DNA of 64,000 nt from Bubalus kerabau (taxonomy: Eukaryota; Chordata; Mammalia; Artiodactyla; Bovidae): contig NW_026577928.1 in NCBI RefSeq assembly GCF_029407905.1, positions 248,001 to 312,000 on the forward strand. The letters run 5' to 3'. The first letter of the stretch is position 1, and each line of letters starts with the position of its first letter. Positions 38,747 through 47,040 of the stretch are shown here, in pieces. The notes below the pieces were generated by a model. It searched no databases. It saw only the letters and a program-made list of their open reading frames with translations, and was not told where the DNA came from. A program made the position numbers and the translations under genes.

Positions 38747-39592
38747 TCACGAGTGGAATGTCTCTCGCCGGCTCCCGGCATCTCCCCCTTTTTTATTTCT
38801 TAAAACAGCCAGATGTAGCTCAGTCGCGAGCCTCTGAATGCTCTGCCGAAGAATCCTGACAATACAAAGAAGAATGAATATGAGAAGCAGAATTAAAACA
38901 GCCACAGTAACGTAGCTAAGGAAGGTAGACAGCATATTTTTTCCTGAAATGTAGTTAGAGAAAGTATGGAAGAAATCATTTGCTGTTCCAACGGCAGTAA
39001 AATCTAATCGGGAGTGTTCCATCGTTGCTATTTGATTGTGAAGTTTCCCTAAGTCTAGACCAATGTCAGAGCTGTTCCAGATACCTGAAATATGGTTTTT
39101 AATCTTTTCCCATTCAAAATCTGTCTCATTTACTTTCAGGGGTGTTACACATATCCACCGATAGTCAGCATGACAGGACAATGCCATTTTCACCTTTAAA
39201 GCCTGCAATTCAGTCCCAATATGTATTACTGCTTCCTCTAGGGCGTCTACCCTCATTTCTAATTTCCTGTCTATAGCTTCCTGTGTTGCCAATGCTAAAG
39301 AAACATTTTTGGACATAGAATCAACATATTGAGCAGTATGTACTTGTTGAGTCAATGATATTGCTGTCACAGTAACAGAAGTGATTGCACTTATCAAAGC
39401 TGCTATTCCCAAGATAAGTAAGCCCACAAACCGTCGGGTTCGCATTAAATCCTGCAGTTGTTGTGATACAGCCAAACCGTAATTATCATACCAATAAGAA
39501 TGCACAGACACAGGTATCATGAGATAGGGTGGGCATTTCAACACAACAAAAGAACAAACATTATATTGGGGGGTCAAACAAGATGAAAGCAC
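38747..39592 (-). pseudogene. env: env remnant: SU C-terminus and complete TM subunit
   Basis: An open frame of 281 codons whose first Met is only the first ATG in the surviving part; the upstream SU coding is gone. Residues 1-50 look like the end of SU. Arg-Thr-Arg-Arg at 51-54 is a furin-like cleavage motif. A hydrophobic glycine/alanine-rich stretch at 55-75 fits a fusion peptide, followed by a heptad-like region at about 90-135. Cys140 and Cys148 form the paired cysteines of the TM loop, and a transmembrane helix spans about 226-245. The frame reads through the polypurine tract and stops inside U3, as in some betaretroviruses. Without a signal peptide or SU it should not yield a normal envelope. 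Classification as retroviral TM is firm; the exact family is not. Confidence 0.88.
38781..38795 (-). promoter_or_regulatory. Polypurine tract
   Basis: On the minus strand a run of A followed by GGGGGAGA directly abuts the U3 end of the 3' LTR. This is the expected primer site for plus-strand DNA synthesis. It is also read as the Lys-Lys-Gly-Gly codons near the end of the env frame. Confidence 0.85.
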
Positions 39593-39656
39593 ACATTGTT
39601 CACAACACCACTACCACAAAGGAGCAAACATTATATTGAGGGTTTAAACAAGATGA
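39541..39656 (-). repeat. Imperfect duplication at the env / host-insert junction
   Basis: A 46-bp segment containing 'caaacattatattg' and 'aaacaagatga' is present at 39,541-39,586 and again, with several substitutions, at 39,611-39,656 (offset 70 bp). The inner copy is part of the env open frame. The outer copy abuts the host-derived insert and is closed by stops. It marks the 3' side of the recombination joint. Confidence 0.75.
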
Positions 39657-40011
39657 GCCAGGAAGCAGCTGCAGGCGTCGGCCCCGGGGAGCAGTGTCCC
39701 CAGCATCAGGAGGCAGAACGCGAGCGGCAAGCTGTGGGCCTCGGCGCTTACGGCGGGCGGAGGGGCGGGGCTCGCGGCCTTGGGCTAGCCGCCGCGGCTT
39801 GGGCTCTCAGCGTTCCCCTCTCGCTGGCGGGAGCGCGCTGGTCTGGACTGCATTCCGCGGGCGCGCTTTCCTCTCTGGCCCTCACTCACCGCACAGACTT
39901 CTTTGCTCTAGGTCGCAGGGTGCAGCGAGAAGGGTACTGGGCGCTGCTGGCGGCGCGGAGGCGAGAGCTGGCTGGGGGAGGGGGAGCGAGCGAGTGCGCG
40001 CCGCGAACCTG
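39657..40011 (-). pseudogene. TIMP2: Captured host TIMP2 exon 1 fragment (5' UTR and signal peptide)
   Basis: A CpG-rich block sharply unlike the AT-rich retroviral DNA around it, in the same orientation as the virus. On the minus strand 39,751-39,665 encodes 29 codons containing LPLAFCLLMLGTLL and ending ADACSC. This matches the TIMP2 signal peptide (26 residues) followed by the Cys-Ser-Cys that begins mature TIMP2, a metalloproteinase inhibitor. The position of the start codon reads GTA rather than ATG. Upstream to about 40,011 is GC-rich DNA consistent with the TIMP2 5' untranslated region, including a GTGAGT near 39,888. Similarity may continue about two codons past the Cys (TTC CTG for Ser-Pro), then stops. 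The frame ends at a TAA just beyond and is out of frame with env, so no fusion protein is predicted. The match is from memory of the family, not a search. Confidence 0.8.
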
Positions 40012-40150
40012 GTCTTTGGGGAACGTGACATGACGAATTTGTCTGAGATCCAAATCGAAGAATCTGCATTCTGTAGAAATATACAAGCATACCCTCTCCC
40101 ACAAGTTAGCAACACATCTGGCCTTTTTCACTCTCCAGTATGGAGGTCTT
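40012..40150 (-). pseudogene. pol: pol remnant: integrase C-terminal domain
   Basis: A minus-strand frame starting at 40,115 contains GRGYACIF followed by IWISDKFV. This is the pattern of the SH3-like DNA-binding C-terminus of betaretroviral integrases. A related frame just upstream reads VKRPPYWRV. Frames shift within the segment, so it is not functional. It runs directly into the GC-rich host insert at about 40,011. Confidence 0.7.
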
Positions 40151-40269
40151 TTTACTTGACCAGGGGCCGAGTCGTAGCCTGTAATTCAGGCATCTAGTGT
40201 CTCATCATTGTAGTCTGCCCCTGTGTGTTTACGTTTAAGTGATTAATTACAATTTGGACATAACTATTT

Positions 40270-40660
40270 GTCTAGCTGTTTACCTAGAGATATGAAATTT
40301 ATACCTTGAACCAGCTGCATTTTGATGGTGAATTTTGTGAGAATTTTTGGCCTTATCAATCTTTTTATTTAAGTTTAAAACAATTACTTTAGTCAATGCA
40401 TCTGCCAAAGCATTTCCTTCATGTAAAGGGCCGGGCAAGCTGGAATGGGCTCTATGTCCCACAAAATATTTTTTATCTCTGTGTTTAATCTTTCTGTAAA
40501 TCAGATAACAAGGAGAAGATAGTAGTTTTATTTTTTGGAATATTAACAGTTTCAATATGAGGAAACAACCCTACAATATATCAGGAGTCAGTCAAAAGAT
40601 TAAAGGTGTGGTCTCCTAAATGTTGAAAGGCCTAAATAACTGCTTGTAACTCAGTCTTGA
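40270..40660 (-). pseudogene. pol: pol remnant: RNase H end and integrase zinc-binding start
   Basis: The frame at 40,555-40,280 contains GHRAHS and then GNALADA, the conserved end of retroviral RNase H including its final catalytic Asp. It is followed about 20 residues later by His-X3-His (SHKIHHQN), the first half of the integrase HHCC zinc finger. RNase H-like sequence in other frames extends upstream to about 40,660. Stops and frameshifts interrupt it. The integrase catalytic core that should follow is deleted, with the joint near 40,200-40,270. Confidence 0.78.
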
Positions 40661-40815
40661 CATTTTATTCCCTTGAATTAAAAGATCTTTTAAAGGCCTT
40701 GGAGCTGTAATTTCCTGCACCCAAAAGGCTAGATCACTAGATTCAAATGTTTTGTGGCTCTTATCTTGAGAAGTCAAGTTTTTTCTTTTCTGATAATAAG
40801 GTAAAAGCAAAAGCT
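40655..40815 (-). pseudogene. pro: pro remnant: protease N-terminus fused by deletion to RNase H
   Basis: The minus frame from 40,810 contains FWVQEIT followed by RPL, resembling the segment just before the active site of betaretroviral protease. It ends near residue 49, before the catalytic Asp-Thr/Ser-Gly. The sequence then passes into RNase H-like DNA at about 40,655-40,665. One deletion therefore removed the protease active site and all of the reverse transcriptase polymerase domain. Confidence 0.6.
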
Positions 40816-41055
40816 ATGTTACTCTTTAACCTTTATTAATTTATACAGTTTTGGTAGACAGTGAGATCAAGACTTTAATTTCTCAATATAATCAGAATCT
40901 ACTACACCATGCACCACCGAAATTTCTTTTTTTCTTTCTTTTTTTTTTTTTTTATTTGAAAAGAAAGCGAGCTACGCCCCAGGACAAATCTTCCAAAGTC
41001 CTCGGGTAGGGGGCCAGCCACTCCCGTTGGAATTGAAGTAAGCGGCACGTCAGGG
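40790..41055 (-). pseudogene. dUTPase-like remnant
   Basis: Minus-strand translation shows, with frame changes, IPTGVAG, then VVDSDY, then a KG-then-LLLLPY ending. This is the order of conserved motifs in the dUTPase domain that betaretroviruses and HML-type elements carry upstream of protease. In-frame stops and a long A/T homopolymer (about 40,928-40,953) break it. This domain supports the class II assignment. Confidence 0.65.
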
Positions 41056-41643
41056 GTTAATATTGTTGCTCAATCCTCTTGCCTTTTCTCCTAGCCTGGG
41101 TGAGACCCCCCTGAGGGGGTTTTCTCCAAGGAGCACGCTCTGCATATTGTGTACTAAAAGCTCCTTTGTTTAAAAAACTTTTTATCTTCCTCAGGCTTAG
41201 GCAACTCTTTGAGAGGCTTTGGGGGCAAAGTGGGGAACTCCTGGGTCCTGGGAGGCACAAACGGAGGCGGTGGCAATCGCCTTAAATCAGAAAGTGGTGG
41301 ATAAGTTTTTTAAAGGTTTGCGCAGAGGGGGAGGGAGCTCGCCAGGGCGCTCAGCCGCAGCGTCCTGTAAGCCCTCTCCTTCCTTGGGAGGTAAAGCACT
41401 TTCTCCCTCTTTTTTTTTTTTTTTCCAATAGCAGAAATTATGATCTGTGCAGAAAGTGGAGACTCACCACCATCCACCGCTATAGCCTCTCTCATAGGCT
41501 ATTTAACAGCCTCATGACGGAGGTCCAGGACATGTCTAATCATAATACACAGAGCCAATAAACATTTGTCTATTCTTAGATGCAGAGAAACCCATTTTTT
41601 TTTTGAGAATATTTTTATTTATTTTGTACCCTCTTTACCCTAT
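41056..41643 (-). pseudogene. Decayed gag/pro spacer
   Basis: No intact frame. Minus-strand fragments are proline- and lysine-rich (for example LPPPPFVPP and LPPKPLKELPKPEED near 41,190-41,290), which would fit a Gag linker, but capsid and nucleocapsid domains are not recognisable. T/A homopolymers lie at about 41,411-41,424 and 41,597-41,605. Part of this stretch, about 41,430-41,640, I cannot assign. Confidence 0.45.
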
Positions 41644-42531
41644 CTAAACTGCAGAGGGGACTAAAAAAGAAGCCTCAAGGTGAGGATCAAATTTATCCTC
41701 GGGACTAGAGAAAACCCCTTTCCGGGAAACTCCTAGCGGAGGCCCTTTACCCCCACATGGAGGAGGAGGCATGGGGGGATGGGAGCGTCCCGTATTTCTC
41801 TTCTCCTGTTCTGGAGATCTTTTAACTGTTTGGTGACTAAATCTTACAGACTGTCTGATAAGGGATGTTTCCCTCAAGCTCCTAGGAACGGGTGGTCTGA
41901 CAGGGGAAGTTTCTCTTAGGCCTTTTGGGGCATCATTGTTTAAGAGATGCCGATCTCCATCAGAGTGATATTTAGCTATTATCTCGCCTAAATTCTCTTT
42001 TTCTTTTGGGGAAGGCTGATCTTGTTTCTCATCCCTAACTTTAAGTTGTTCCTGAGTAGTCATGGCTGCTAACATTTTTCTTAGTTGCCGATAGTCAGGT
42101 GGGTCTTCATTTTTCTCATTTTCCTGAGGTTTAACTACAGTTTCGACCTCATTTTCCTCTTTAAAGGTTACTTTTTTAGATTCAGGGGCAGGTTTAGCCA
42201 CAGCATTTTCTTCACTATCCCCTTTAAGATGTACTTTTTCTGAATCGGGGGCAGGGTCTAAGACATCTCTAATGATGTTCCATAAAGAAAAAGCGTCATT
42301 AGGGACATTTTCTGAGCCATGTTCGGCATGGTAAGTTTTTAGCTGTTTTCCTACTTTTTCCCAGACATCTAAGTTAACAGAGCCTTCGTCTGGGAACCAG
42401 GGACAGTGCTCTTGTACAAATGAAAAAAATGATTGAATGGCAGATTTTTTAACTTTGATTCCTCTTTTATTTAATAACTGTAAGATTACTCCTATAAAGA
42501 GCTGTCTTTCATTTGATTCAGTGTTACCCAT
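41644..42531 (-). pseudogene. gag: gag remnant: matrix (MA) domain and linker
   Basis: An open frame of 295 codons, the first long frame downstream of the primer-binding site. It starts Met-Gly, as expected for an N-myristoylated Gag. Residues 1-92 resemble a betaretroviral matrix domain, with a CPWFPDEG motif at 43-50. Residues 93-200 are acidic and lysine-rich, with an internal duplication (DSEKVHLK at 97-103, ESKKVTFK at 117-124). Residues 205-260 hold repeated LRETS motifs and a proline run (PPMPPPP). It ends at a TAG before any capsid or nucleocapsid sequence, about half the length of a complete Gag. Such a product could at most bind membrane; assembly is not expected. Confidence 0.85.
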
Positions 42532-42748
42532 GTCAGAAAATTAAGTATAGTAAAAGATTTTGCTTTTAGCTATCAAAAGATCAGGCTTTTCTTTGGCCTT
42601 TTAACTTCAGAAACTGTTTTCTCTCTCTAAGTCTAACACTTTAACACTTTCAACACTTCCCACTCATCTCGCCCTGTCTGTCCTACAGGGGGGTCCGCGG
42701 CACCCTTGAGTGGGGTCCTAGCCGTCCCGAACACTGGAAGGACATTAG

Positions 42749-42930
42749 GGCTGATGACCCAGATTGTCCCGGGGGGGGGGAACAGAAGGCTGGTGACCCA
42801 AACTGTTCCGAGGGGGGAGCAGTAGAGCTGATGACCCAAACTGCTCCGTGGGGGAACAAGAGAGCTGATGACCCAGTTGTTCCGAGAACGGGGGAGCAAA
42901 AGGGCTGATGACCCTAATTGCTTTGGGGAG
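42749..42930 (-). repeat. Five-copy, about 38-bp leader tandem repeat
   Basis: On the plus strand the motif 'gctgatgaccca' starts copies at 42,749, 42,788, 42,826, 42,863 and 42,902 (spacings 39, 38, 37, 39). Each is followed by a variable 'ttgtccc' or 'ctgttccg' and a G-run. G-runs on one strand and C-runs on the other suggest structured RNA. Confidence 0.8.
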
Positions 42931-42933
42931 CTT

Positions 42934-42939
42934 ACCTTC
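42934..42939 (-). promoter_or_regulatory. Candidate 5' splice donor
   Basis: The minus strand reads CGAAG|GTAAGC, close to the donor consensus, only about 10 bp downstream of the primer-binding site. It would supply the donor for a spliced env-type RNA. No acceptor could be pinned down. Confidence 0.5.
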
Positions 42940-42943
42940 GAAA

Positions 42944-42961
42944 AACCTGTTTCGGGCGCCA
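42944..42961 (-). promoter_or_regulatory. Primer-binding site, tRNA-Lys type
   Basis: The minus strand reads TGGCGCCCGAAACAGG, matching the 3' end of tRNA-Lys (Lys3 type) with one extra A. It is separated from the LTR edge by two bases (42,962-42,963). Confidence 0.85.
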
Positions 42962-43350
42962 CCTGCCGGGGTCCAGCCCCGGCTGATCCAGGGTCTTCGA
43001 AGGAGAGACGGCTAGGCGACCTATTCAAATGTTAATTAGATATAATAAAGAGGAATAGAATGAGGATAGCTCAGTAGGAAAATTCAGTGGAGAAAAGAAG
43101 CTGAGTGGCTTGGTTTACGCGGAAAATCAATATAACCCGTGACACCAGGTTAGCTCTGACCACGGAGGCCGCAGGCGCCCTCTCGAATAGCAGAAGGTGC
43201 CCCACCTTAGACACCTTCTCGAGTGGGTCTTAGAAGCCCAGGCAAATAAATGGTCGCAGAGGACATCCACGCTCCAGATGGACACTCAGCTAGAAGTTAA
43301 AGGGAAGAATGACATGGGGAGACCAAGCGTTGGTGAGCAAGGCCCATAGC

Positions 43351-43356
43351 TTTATT
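43351..43356 (-). terminator. AATAAA in the 5' LTR
   Basis: Equivalent of 37,877-37,882. Because it lies between the TATA box and the predicted start site, it would be absent from the 5' end of the viral RNA and active only in the 3' LTR. Confidence 0.55.
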
Positions 43357-43368
43357 TTCAACAGGGGC

Positions 43369-43375
43369 TTTTATA
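43369..43375 (-). promoter_or_regulatory. TATA box of the 5' LTR
   Basis: TATAAAA on the minus strand, unchanged between the two LTRs. This is the predicted proviral promoter, with transcription starting near 43,342 and running leftwards. Confidence 0.7.
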
Positions 43376-44254
43376 CCCTAAGTTACACATAGAGGACAAT
43401 AGGGGATGCAAAATCAGCAGTCTTTGATGCTTATCAAAAACCAGGGTTTCTTTCCTGCAGATTTATCGTATACAAATGGTTTAGGTGATTTACATCATCT
43501 TCTGGCCAGAGGCCTATTAACATTTTATGACTCTTGACAAGGACTTATCAACAAAGACTTATTTTCTCTAAGAGTAATTATTTTAAGGTTTGGCGCCATC
43601 CTCCGAGGATAAGATTACGTTCCTATAGGGTGGATGTGTAATGGGTTTACAAAGGAAAGAATTTACTACCTTAAGGGTCTAAAGTTACTAACACCAAGGC
43701 CACTACTTATTTTTTCTACATACCAACTATATTAATTAATGCACATTCAAGGATACAATTCAAGGGATGTGAAAACTTGGCAACAAACAATGGCTCATCA
43801 ATGAAATCTTTTACTAGTTTTATTCTGACAGTTTCTAATTCTCTGAGAGGCTCTAAGCTATTTGAATATCTTAAGCTTCCCGTGCCTCTGGAGGCTGGGA
43901 GACTGTAAACAATCGTACGCATAGCTGTAGGTGTCCGGGTAAACTTGTCAGGCGAGTTAGAGAGCCATCTGAGGGGTTTGGATTTAAACACTCCTAATTG
44001 CCCAGGAACTTTATTAATTGGAGCTGTAAGTTAACTCTTTGACAGAGAGAGTGAGATGGTGGTGGGGGACAGCCCTCAGTAAAGTCAGAGGCGAGAGCAC
44101 AAAGCAATAAAGTAGGCAGACTCTGGTTATTGGGGGGTAGATGCTCGAGAATATCCGGGGGCACTCCCGAGGCTCGATCCCGCCTTTGCGTATGCCGAGC
44201 CCCCTTCCTCATGACCTTTGTCACGAGTGGAATGTCTCTCGCCGGCTCCCGGCA

Positions 44255-44260
44255 TGTGGG
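44255..44260. repeat. Right 6-bp target-site duplication of provirus
   Basis: TGTGGG follows the LTR directly, and the satellite then continues 'ggttttct' in phase. It pairs with CTTGGG at 37,484-37,489; both are one base from the satellite consensus CGTGGG. Confidence 0.75.
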
Positions 44261-47040
44261 GGTTTTCTACCGAGGCACGACGAGGATCTCAGGGAGCCTC
44301 TCGTGCGGCGCCAGGGAAGTCAGGTCTCCATGCGCGTGGCGAGGGGGAGCGCGTCCTGGCTCTCGAGTCACGGGAGGGGACTAGGGCCTCGAGACGCGTT
44401 GAAGAAGGACTCTCGAGGTCTTTGTCGGGGGGCGGCGGGAAACCCTCGTGTCCCTCGCCTTCTGCCGGGGACCTTAGGGAACTTCCCAGGGTGCCTCTGA
44501 GAGGTGAGGGATCCTGTGGAGGTGGCGGGGCCCCTCGGGACTCCGCTGGGTCTGGCGCAACGGAAGAGGGCCTCACCTCGAGGGGAGGCAGGAACCTCAG
44601 GCTTCCTCTCCGTTTCGGACTCCGACCGCAGGGTCCCTGCAGAGTTGGGACAGGAGAGTCAGGCCTCGTCTTGTCTGAGGAAGGGAACCCCGCAGGCCTC
44701 TCGAGTTGCTCAGGGGGTCTCAGGCCCCTCGTCGAGCTGTGTGTAGAACCCGCGGGTTTTGCGGACGATGCACGGGGCTGGCAGTGCCCCTTCGTGTTGT
44801 GCCTTCACCCACAGGGTTGCATTCGAAGAGGGGTCCGGGCCTCGGGTCCTTCTCAAGGGCGGACCGGGGAACCGGGGGCGTTCGGCATGTGGCACCAGCC
44901 ACGTGGCTCGTCTCGAATTTCCTCGTGAGACCGGCCTCATCCTGAGGTGCGCCGGGAAGGCCGGGAACCCCTCCCAAACCACGCAGGGGAATCGCCTCTC
45001 CTGTCGCGATCAGGAGGGGAGAAGGTGCTCAGAGGAAGCGGTGCCGGGACCCTCGGTGTTTCCCTCGAGGGAACCCGGCGTGTCGGGGGACTTTTGGGGG
45101 TCGCAGGAAGGCTGTCAGGGACCGTTTCGCCCTTCAGGGCAGAACAGGGGACTTCCCTTGAGACGCCGTGGCGGGCAAGGGCCTCATCTTGCCAAGAGGT
45201 GGGTACCACGTGGTTTTTCTCGAGTTGCGGCGGGATTCTCGAGATACGACGGGGATCTCAGCCTTCCCCTTGGGTTGGCCCTGGGAAGCCCAAACTTCCC
45301 CTCGGGTTGCGAGGGAAAGCTGGGGGTTGCGCTCGAGTCACTGCAGGGCCGAAGAGACCTCAACTAGGCGTGTGTCCGGGACCTAATATTCCTCTCCAGG
45401 GAAGGCAGGGATCTCGGGGTTGCATTCCAGGCTCCCCCAGGGAGTCAGGCCTCGTCTCGAGGGGAAGCCAAGGACTCCGCTCTCCTCTTGAGTCGTGACG
45501 CGGGTCTCTTGGAGCCCCCTGAGCGGCCTCAAGGGAGTCCAGCCTCCTCTTCCGTTTGGAGAGAGGACCCGGGATTGCTCTCCAGGCCATGCAGGAAAAA
45601 AGGCCCTCAGCTCGCGAGGACGGGGGCGTCTCAGGGGTTTCCTCGAGCTGCGGCGCCCGTGGGGGTTTTCTCCCGAGGCACGACGAGGATCTCAGGGAGC
45701 CTCTCGTGCGGCGCCAGGGAAGTCAGGTCTCCATGCTCGTGGCGAGGGGGAGCGCGTCCTGGCTCTCGAGTCACGGGAGGGGACTAGGGCCTCGAGACGC
45801 GTTGAAGAAGGACTCTCGAGGTCTTTCTCGAGGGGCGGCGGGAAACCCTCGTGTCCCTCGCCTTCTGCCGGGGACCTTAGGGAACTTGCCAGGGTGCCTC
45901 TGAGAGGCGAGGGATCCTGTGGAGGTGGCGGGGCCCCTCGGGACTCCGCTGGGTCTGGCGCAACGGAAGAGGGCCTCACCTCGAGGGGAGGCAGGAACCT
46001 CAGGCTTCCTCTCCGTTTCGGACTCCGACCGCAGGGTCCCTGCAGAGTTGGGACAGGAGAGTCAGGCCTCGTCTTGTCTGAGGAAGGGAACCCCGCTGGC
46101 CTCTCGAGTTGCTCAGGGGGTCTCAGGCCCCTCGTCGAGCTGTGTGTGGAACCCGCGGGTCTTTGCGGACGATGCCCGGGGGTGGCAGTGCCCCTTCGTG
46201 TTGTGCCTTCACCCAAGGGTTGCCTTCGAAGAGGGGTCCGGGCCTCGGGTCCTTCTCAAGGGCGGACCGGGGAACCGGGGGCGTTCGGCATGTGGCACCA
46301 CCCACGTGGCTCGTCTCGAATTTCCTCGTGAGACCGGCCTCATCCTGAGGTGTGCCGGGAAGGCCAGGAACCCCTTCCAGACCACGCAGGGGAATCGCCT
46401 CTCCTGTCGCGATCAGGAGAGGAAAAGGGGCTCAGAGGAAGCGGTGTCCGGACCCTCAGTGTTCCTCTCGAGGGAACCCCGCGTGTCGGGGGACTTTTGG
46501 GGGTCGCAGGAAGGCTGTCAGGGACCGTTTCGCCCTTCAGGGCGGAAGAGGGGACTTCCCTTGAGACGCCGTCGCGGGCAAGGGCCTCATCTTGCCAAGA
46601 GGTGGGAACCACGTGGTTTTTCTCGAGTTGCGGCGGGATTCTCGAGTTACGACGGGGATCTCAGCCTTCCCCTTGGGTTGGCCCTGGGAAGCCCAATCTT
46701 CCCCTCGGGTTGCGAGGGAAAGCTGGGGGTTGCGCTCGAGTCACTGCAGTGCCGAAGAGACCTCACCTAGGCGTGTGTCCGGGACCTAATTTTCCTCTCA
46801 AGGGAAGGCAGGGATCTCGGGGTTGCATTCCAGGCTCCCCCGGGGAGTCAGGCCTCGTCTCGGGGGGAAGCCAAGGACTCCGCTCTCCTCTCGAGTCGCG
46901 ACGCCGGTCGCTTGGAGCCCCCTGAGCGGCCTCAAGGGAGTCCAGCCTCCTCTTCCGTTTTGAGAGAGGACCCGGGATTGCTCTCCAGGCCATGCAGGAA
47001 AAGAAGGCCCTCAGCTCGCGAGGACGGCGGCTTCTCAGGG
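44255..47040 (+). repeat. Satellite I core units right of the provirus
   Basis: The array resumes at exactly the unit position interrupted at 37,489 and keeps type 1 markers (landmark 45,554). It carries a few private changes, such as an A deletion near 45,599 and 'cccaagggtt' for 'cccacagggtt' near 46,212. Noncoding. Confidence 0.9.

Larger units (their letters stand above)
37490..38780 (-). repeat. 3' LTR of the provirus
   Basis: Bounded by TGCCGG at the left and CCGGCA at the right, giving the TG...CA ends expected of an LTR. It is 1,291 bp and aligns without net indels to 42,964-44,254 at an offset of 5,474. U3 lies at the right end, next to the polypurine tract, and U5 at the left end. 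Differences from the 5' LTR lie for example near 37,606, 37,723 and 38,453. The env reading frame ends 34 bp inside U3. Confidence 0.93.
42532..42945 (-). other. Proviral leader between primer site and gag
   Basis: Noncoding leader, 414 bp, where packaging signals normally lie. It carries a candidate splice donor near its start and a tandem repeat at 42,749-42,930. A 131-codon open frame that begins in the LTR crosses it but has no recognisable domain. Confidence 0.7.
37490..44254 (-). mobile_element. Internally deleted class II (betaretrovirus-like) provirus
   Basis: A minus-strand provirus of 6,765 bp is inserted into one satellite I unit, and satellite phase continues exactly across it. 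In coding order it has the 5' LTR (42,964-44,254), a Lys-type primer-binding site, a leader, a gag matrix region, remnants of dUTPase, protease, RNase H and integrase, a captured host segment, env SU end plus TM, a polypurine tract, and the 3' LTR (37,490-38,780). The interior is only 4.18 kb, far shorter than a complete betaretrovirus, so most of gag, protease, reverse transcriptase, the integrase core and env SU are missing. The two LTRs have equal length with 8 differences by my comparison. Class II assignment rests on the dUTPase remnant, the Lys primer site, the 6-bp target duplication and the TM type. Confidence 0.92.
42964..44254 (-). repeat. 5' LTR of the provirus
   Basis: 1,291 bp with TG...CA ends, equal in length to the 3' LTR. 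U5 is at the left, next to the primer-binding site, and U3 is at the right. I count 8 substitutions from the 3' LTR (about 0.6 percent). It contains a TATA box at 43,369-43,375 and AATAAA at 43,351-43,356. It should drive transcription leftwards through gag towards env. Confidence 0.93.

Noticed and set aside
39596..40033. 145-codon plus-strand open frame over the GC-rich insert
   Set aside because: It is antisense to the virus and to the TIMP2 reading; the opposite strand gives a specific, recognisable signal peptide.
42633..43028. 131-codon minus-strand frame from LTR into leader
   Set aside because: It spans U5, primer site and leader repeats; repeated sequence and no domain suggest chance.
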